64,000 nt of DNA from Mycobacterium asiaticum DSM 44297 (GTDB lineage: Bacteria > Actinomycetota > Actinomycetes > Mycobacteriales > Mycobacteriaceae): assembly GCF_000613245.1 (NCBI RefSeq), contig NZ_HG964938.1, positions 153,928 through 217,927 of the forward strand, read 5' to 3'. A model generated the notes under the pieces. It ran no database searches. It was not told the origin of the DNA and saw only the letters and a list, made by a program, of their open reading frames with translations. Positions 62,320-64,000 of the stretch are shown here, piece by piece (position 1 is the first letter of the stretch; each line of letters opens with the position of its first letter). The position numbers and the translations under genes are program-made.

Positions 62320-63906
62320 GTGAAGGCTGCTCGCTATCGCGCCGCACGGCCACCGGGCGTCGCCGAAGGCTGGACCATGACCCGCCTCACCGAGCCCAGT
62401 CGCTTGTTCGGGGCGAACGGTCTGCGTACCGGCCCGGACGGGCGCGTGTACATCGCACAGGTGACCGGCAGCCAGATCAGTGCGCTGGATCCCGAGACGG
62501 GACAGCTCGACACGGTCAGCGCCAAGGGCGGCGAGATCATCGCCCCCGACGACGTGGCGTTCGACGCGGCGGGCAACCTCTATGCGACCGAGGTGATGGA
62601 CGGGCGGGTCAGCGTGCGCGAGCCGGGCGGCCGCACCCGCGTGCTGCGTGACGACGTCCCCTCGGCCAACGGCATCACGGTGCACCGGGGCCGGTTGTTC
62701 ATCGGAGAATGCCGCGCGGGCGGTCGGCTGCTCGAGCTGGATCGCAATGGCGCCGCACCCCGGATTCTGTTGGACGAGGTCCCGTCGCCCAACGCGATGG
62801 AGGTGGGTCCCGACGGGCTGCTGTACTTCCCGGTGATGGGCGCCAACGAGATCTGGCGTATCGACCCCGAGGGCGGCGAACCGGAGTGCGTCGCCGCTGA
62901 TCTCGGGGTCCCCGACGCGGTGAAGTTCGACGCCGCGGGCCAGATCGTCTCGACGCAGGTGCACAGCGGTCAGGTACTGCGCATCGATCCGCGCAGCGGC
63001 GCGCGCAGCGTGCTGGCCAATCTGAACCCGGGGCTGGACAATCTGACCTTCGTCGGGGAGCGGCTGTTCGTGTCCAACTTCACCGGCGAGATCACCGAGA
63101 TCCTCGGTGACGGCAGCACCCGGCCGGTGCTGCCGGGCGGCCTGAACTGGCCGCTGGACCTGACCGTGGCACCCGACGGCAATCTCTACGTCGCGGATGG
63201 CACCTACTTCTATGTGCTGGGCCCCGATGGCACCCTGCGTCCTGCCGGCATGCTGTTCAGTCCCGGCTACCCCGGCTTCCTGCGCGGGGTGGCCAGCACC
63301 GGGCCGGACGAATTCGTCGTCACCACCTCCAACGGCGAGGTGGCCCGCTACCGGCCGGAGGCAAACGAAAGCGATTTCCTGGCAACAGGTTTCGACCAAT
63401 TGTATGGTGTTGCGGTGGCCGGCCCGGACCGCTTCGTGGTGGCCGAACTGGGCGTCGGGCGGGTGCTGGGCATCGGCCCCGGGGGTGTGGAGGTGCTGGC
63501 GACGGGATTGATCGAGCCGGTCGGTGTGGCGGTCGCGCCGGACGGGTCGATCCTGGTCTCCGAGGCCGGTGCCGGACGGGTGGTGCGGGTGGGCGAGAAC
63601 GCCCCGCTGATCGACGGTCTGCAGCGGCCGCAGGGTTTGCTCGTGCTCGACGGCCGGGTCTACGTAGTCGACGCGGGCACAAAGGAACTCGTCTCCGTCG
63701 ACTTGGCCGGCGGAGCGCGGCGCACCATCGCAACGGACCTGCCGGTCGGCGCCCCGCCCGGCGTCAACCCCAAGCCGCTACTGGGCATGCCCCCATTCTC
63801 CGGGCCGCAGGGACCGTTCGCGGGTATCGCCGCCGGACCCGACGGCACCCTGTACGTCTCGGCCGATGCCGACGGCAGCATCCTGGCCCTGCGCCGGGAA
63901 TCCTGA
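62320..63906 (+). CDS. SMP-30/gluconolactonase-like beta-propeller protein
   Basis: 528 aa made of repeated propeller blades (GPDGRVYIAQ, DAAGNLYATE, GPDGLLYFP, APDGNLYVAD, GPDGTLYVSADADG). It is related to SMP-30/gluconolactonase and NHL-type lactonases. With a Baeyer-Villiger enzyme opposite, lactone hydrolysis is a reasonable guess. It is longer than usual single-propeller SMP-30 proteins (about 300 aa), perhaps nearly two propellers. GTG 62320 is chosen because the upstream in-frame TTG lies inside the operator. Confidence 0.82.
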   Translation: MKAARYRAARPPGVAEGWTMTRLTEPSRLFGANGLRTGPDGRVYIAQVTGSQISALDPETGQLDTVSAKGGEIIAPDDVAFDAAGNLYATEVMDGRVSVREPGGRTRVLRDDVPSANGITVHRGRLFIGECRAGGRLLELDRNGAAPRILLDEVPSPNAMEVGPDGLLYFPVMGANEIWRIDPEGGEPECVAADLGVPDAVKFDAAGQIVSTQVHSGQVLRIDPRSGARSVLANLNPGLDNLTFVGERLFVSNFTGEITEILGDGSTRPVLPGGLNWPLDLTVAPDGNLYVADGTYFYVLGPDGTLRPAGMLFSPGYPGFLRGVASTGPDEFVVTTSNGEVARYRPEANESDFLATGFDQLYGVAVAGPDRFVVAELGVGRVLGIGPGGVEVLATGLIEPVGVAVAPDGSILVSEAGAGRVVRVGENAPLIDGLQRPQGLLVLDGRVYVVDAGTKELVSVDLAGGARRTIATDLPVGAPPGVNPKPLLGMPPFSGPQGPFAGIAAGPDGTLYVSADADGSILALRRES

Positions 63907-63918
63907 AGGGCCACCGCG

Positions 63919-63978
63919 TTGTCCGATACCAAAGTCGCCGACCACCGCTACCTGCAGGTGGCGCGCACGTTATCGTAG
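63919..63978 (+). pseudogene. N-terminal fragment of a GntR family regulator
   Basis: Starting at TTG 63919 (GAAGGG upstream) the frame encodes SDTKVADHRYLQVARTL, a typical beginning of a mycobacterial GntR regulator, then hits TAG after 19 codons. The sequence after about 63969 does not continue the family and is rich in stops. The regulator expected for the TTGTC-N2-GACAA sites is therefore broken here, or the window edge is a breakpoint. Confidence 0.5.
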
Positions 63979-63982
63979 TAAC

Positions 63983-63994
63983 TTACGTACGTAA
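63983..63994. promoter_or_regulatory. TTACGTACGTAA palindrome at the right edge
   Basis: A perfect 12-bp palindrome in AT-rich sequence directly after the broken GntR frame. Its form is usual for TetR operators, so the next gene beyond the window may be a TetR-controlled one. Confidence 0.45.
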
Positions 63995-64000
63995 TAGTAG

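Overview
The window is GC-rich (roughly two thirds G+C), densely packed, and reads as a Mycobacterium chromosome. It carries a mycolyltransferase of the antigen 85C type (fbpC), a maltokinase/trehalose synthase pair, a PepA-type secreted protease, a carboxylic acid reductase, a CYP138-like P450, F420-type enzymes and many TetR regulators. From memory, gene order from about 0.5 to 44.5 kb follows the M. tuberculosis stretch Rv0142 down to Rv0116c (reversed), with lineage-specific genes inserted. At about 51-53 kb there is an Rv0111-like acyltransferase. The species cannot be named from the sequence alone.

Layout. 0-5.7 kb: partial dps, a HhH-GPD DNA glycosylase, an NTF2-like protein, a DUF427 protein, a methyltransferase/TetR pair and a GAF-PAS-PAS-GGDEF diguanylate cyclase. 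5.7-16.6 kb: epimerase, SnoaL-like protein, msrA, cyp138 with its divergent TetR, a TOBE protein/alcohol dehydrogenase pair, ephF, sulfotransferase, TetR/DUF1214, LLM oxidoreductase and SRPBCC protein. 16.6-19.7 kb: an acyl desaturase (DesA3 type) with its ferredoxin reductase and a divergent TetR. 19.7-29.3 kb: DUF5709-like protein, tandem GNAT acetyltransferases, GAF-ANTAR protein, frameshifted fadE1, htdZ, phosphoesterase, AttH-like lipocalin, GlxA-type regulator and a MarR/ABC efflux operon. 29.5-44.5 kb: fbpC, DUF1275 protein, mak-treS-pepA, PPOX protein, fusA2, DUF2231 protein, the oxalate module fadD7/oxcA with oxyS, and a frameshifted ldtA. 44.6-53.3 kb: carboxylic acid reductase, then an NRAMP-like transporter whose long leader contains an M-box Mg2+ riboswitch and short leader ORFs, an O-methyltransferase and the acyltransferase. 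53.4-64 kb: a catabolic cluster of Rieske oxygenase, LLM oxidoreductase, Baeyer-Villiger-type monooxygenase, two SDRs, CoA-transferase, enoyl-CoA hydratase and SMP-30-like lactonase, with matched GntR-type palindromes in its divergent promoter.

Main points of interest. (1) The M-box, proline-rich leader ORFs, a 61-aa ORF and an NRAMP relative with altered metal-site residues look like one Mg2+-responsive operon. (2) A six-gene start-stop-overlapped catabolic operon diverges from an SMP-30 gene through two TTGTC-N2-GACAA sites, and a GntR gene at the right edge breaks off after about 18 codons. (3) fadE1 and ldtA carry frameshifts, and two other genes (the TetR at 3.2-3.8 kb and the acyltransferase) lack a canonical start where homology requires one. 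These may be true decay, unusual starts or homopolymer errors. (4) Several clean operators can be read by eye, notably a duplicated GGTAC-N6-GTACC site between cyp138 and its TetR.

No tRNA, rRNA, insertion sequence or CRISPR array was seen.
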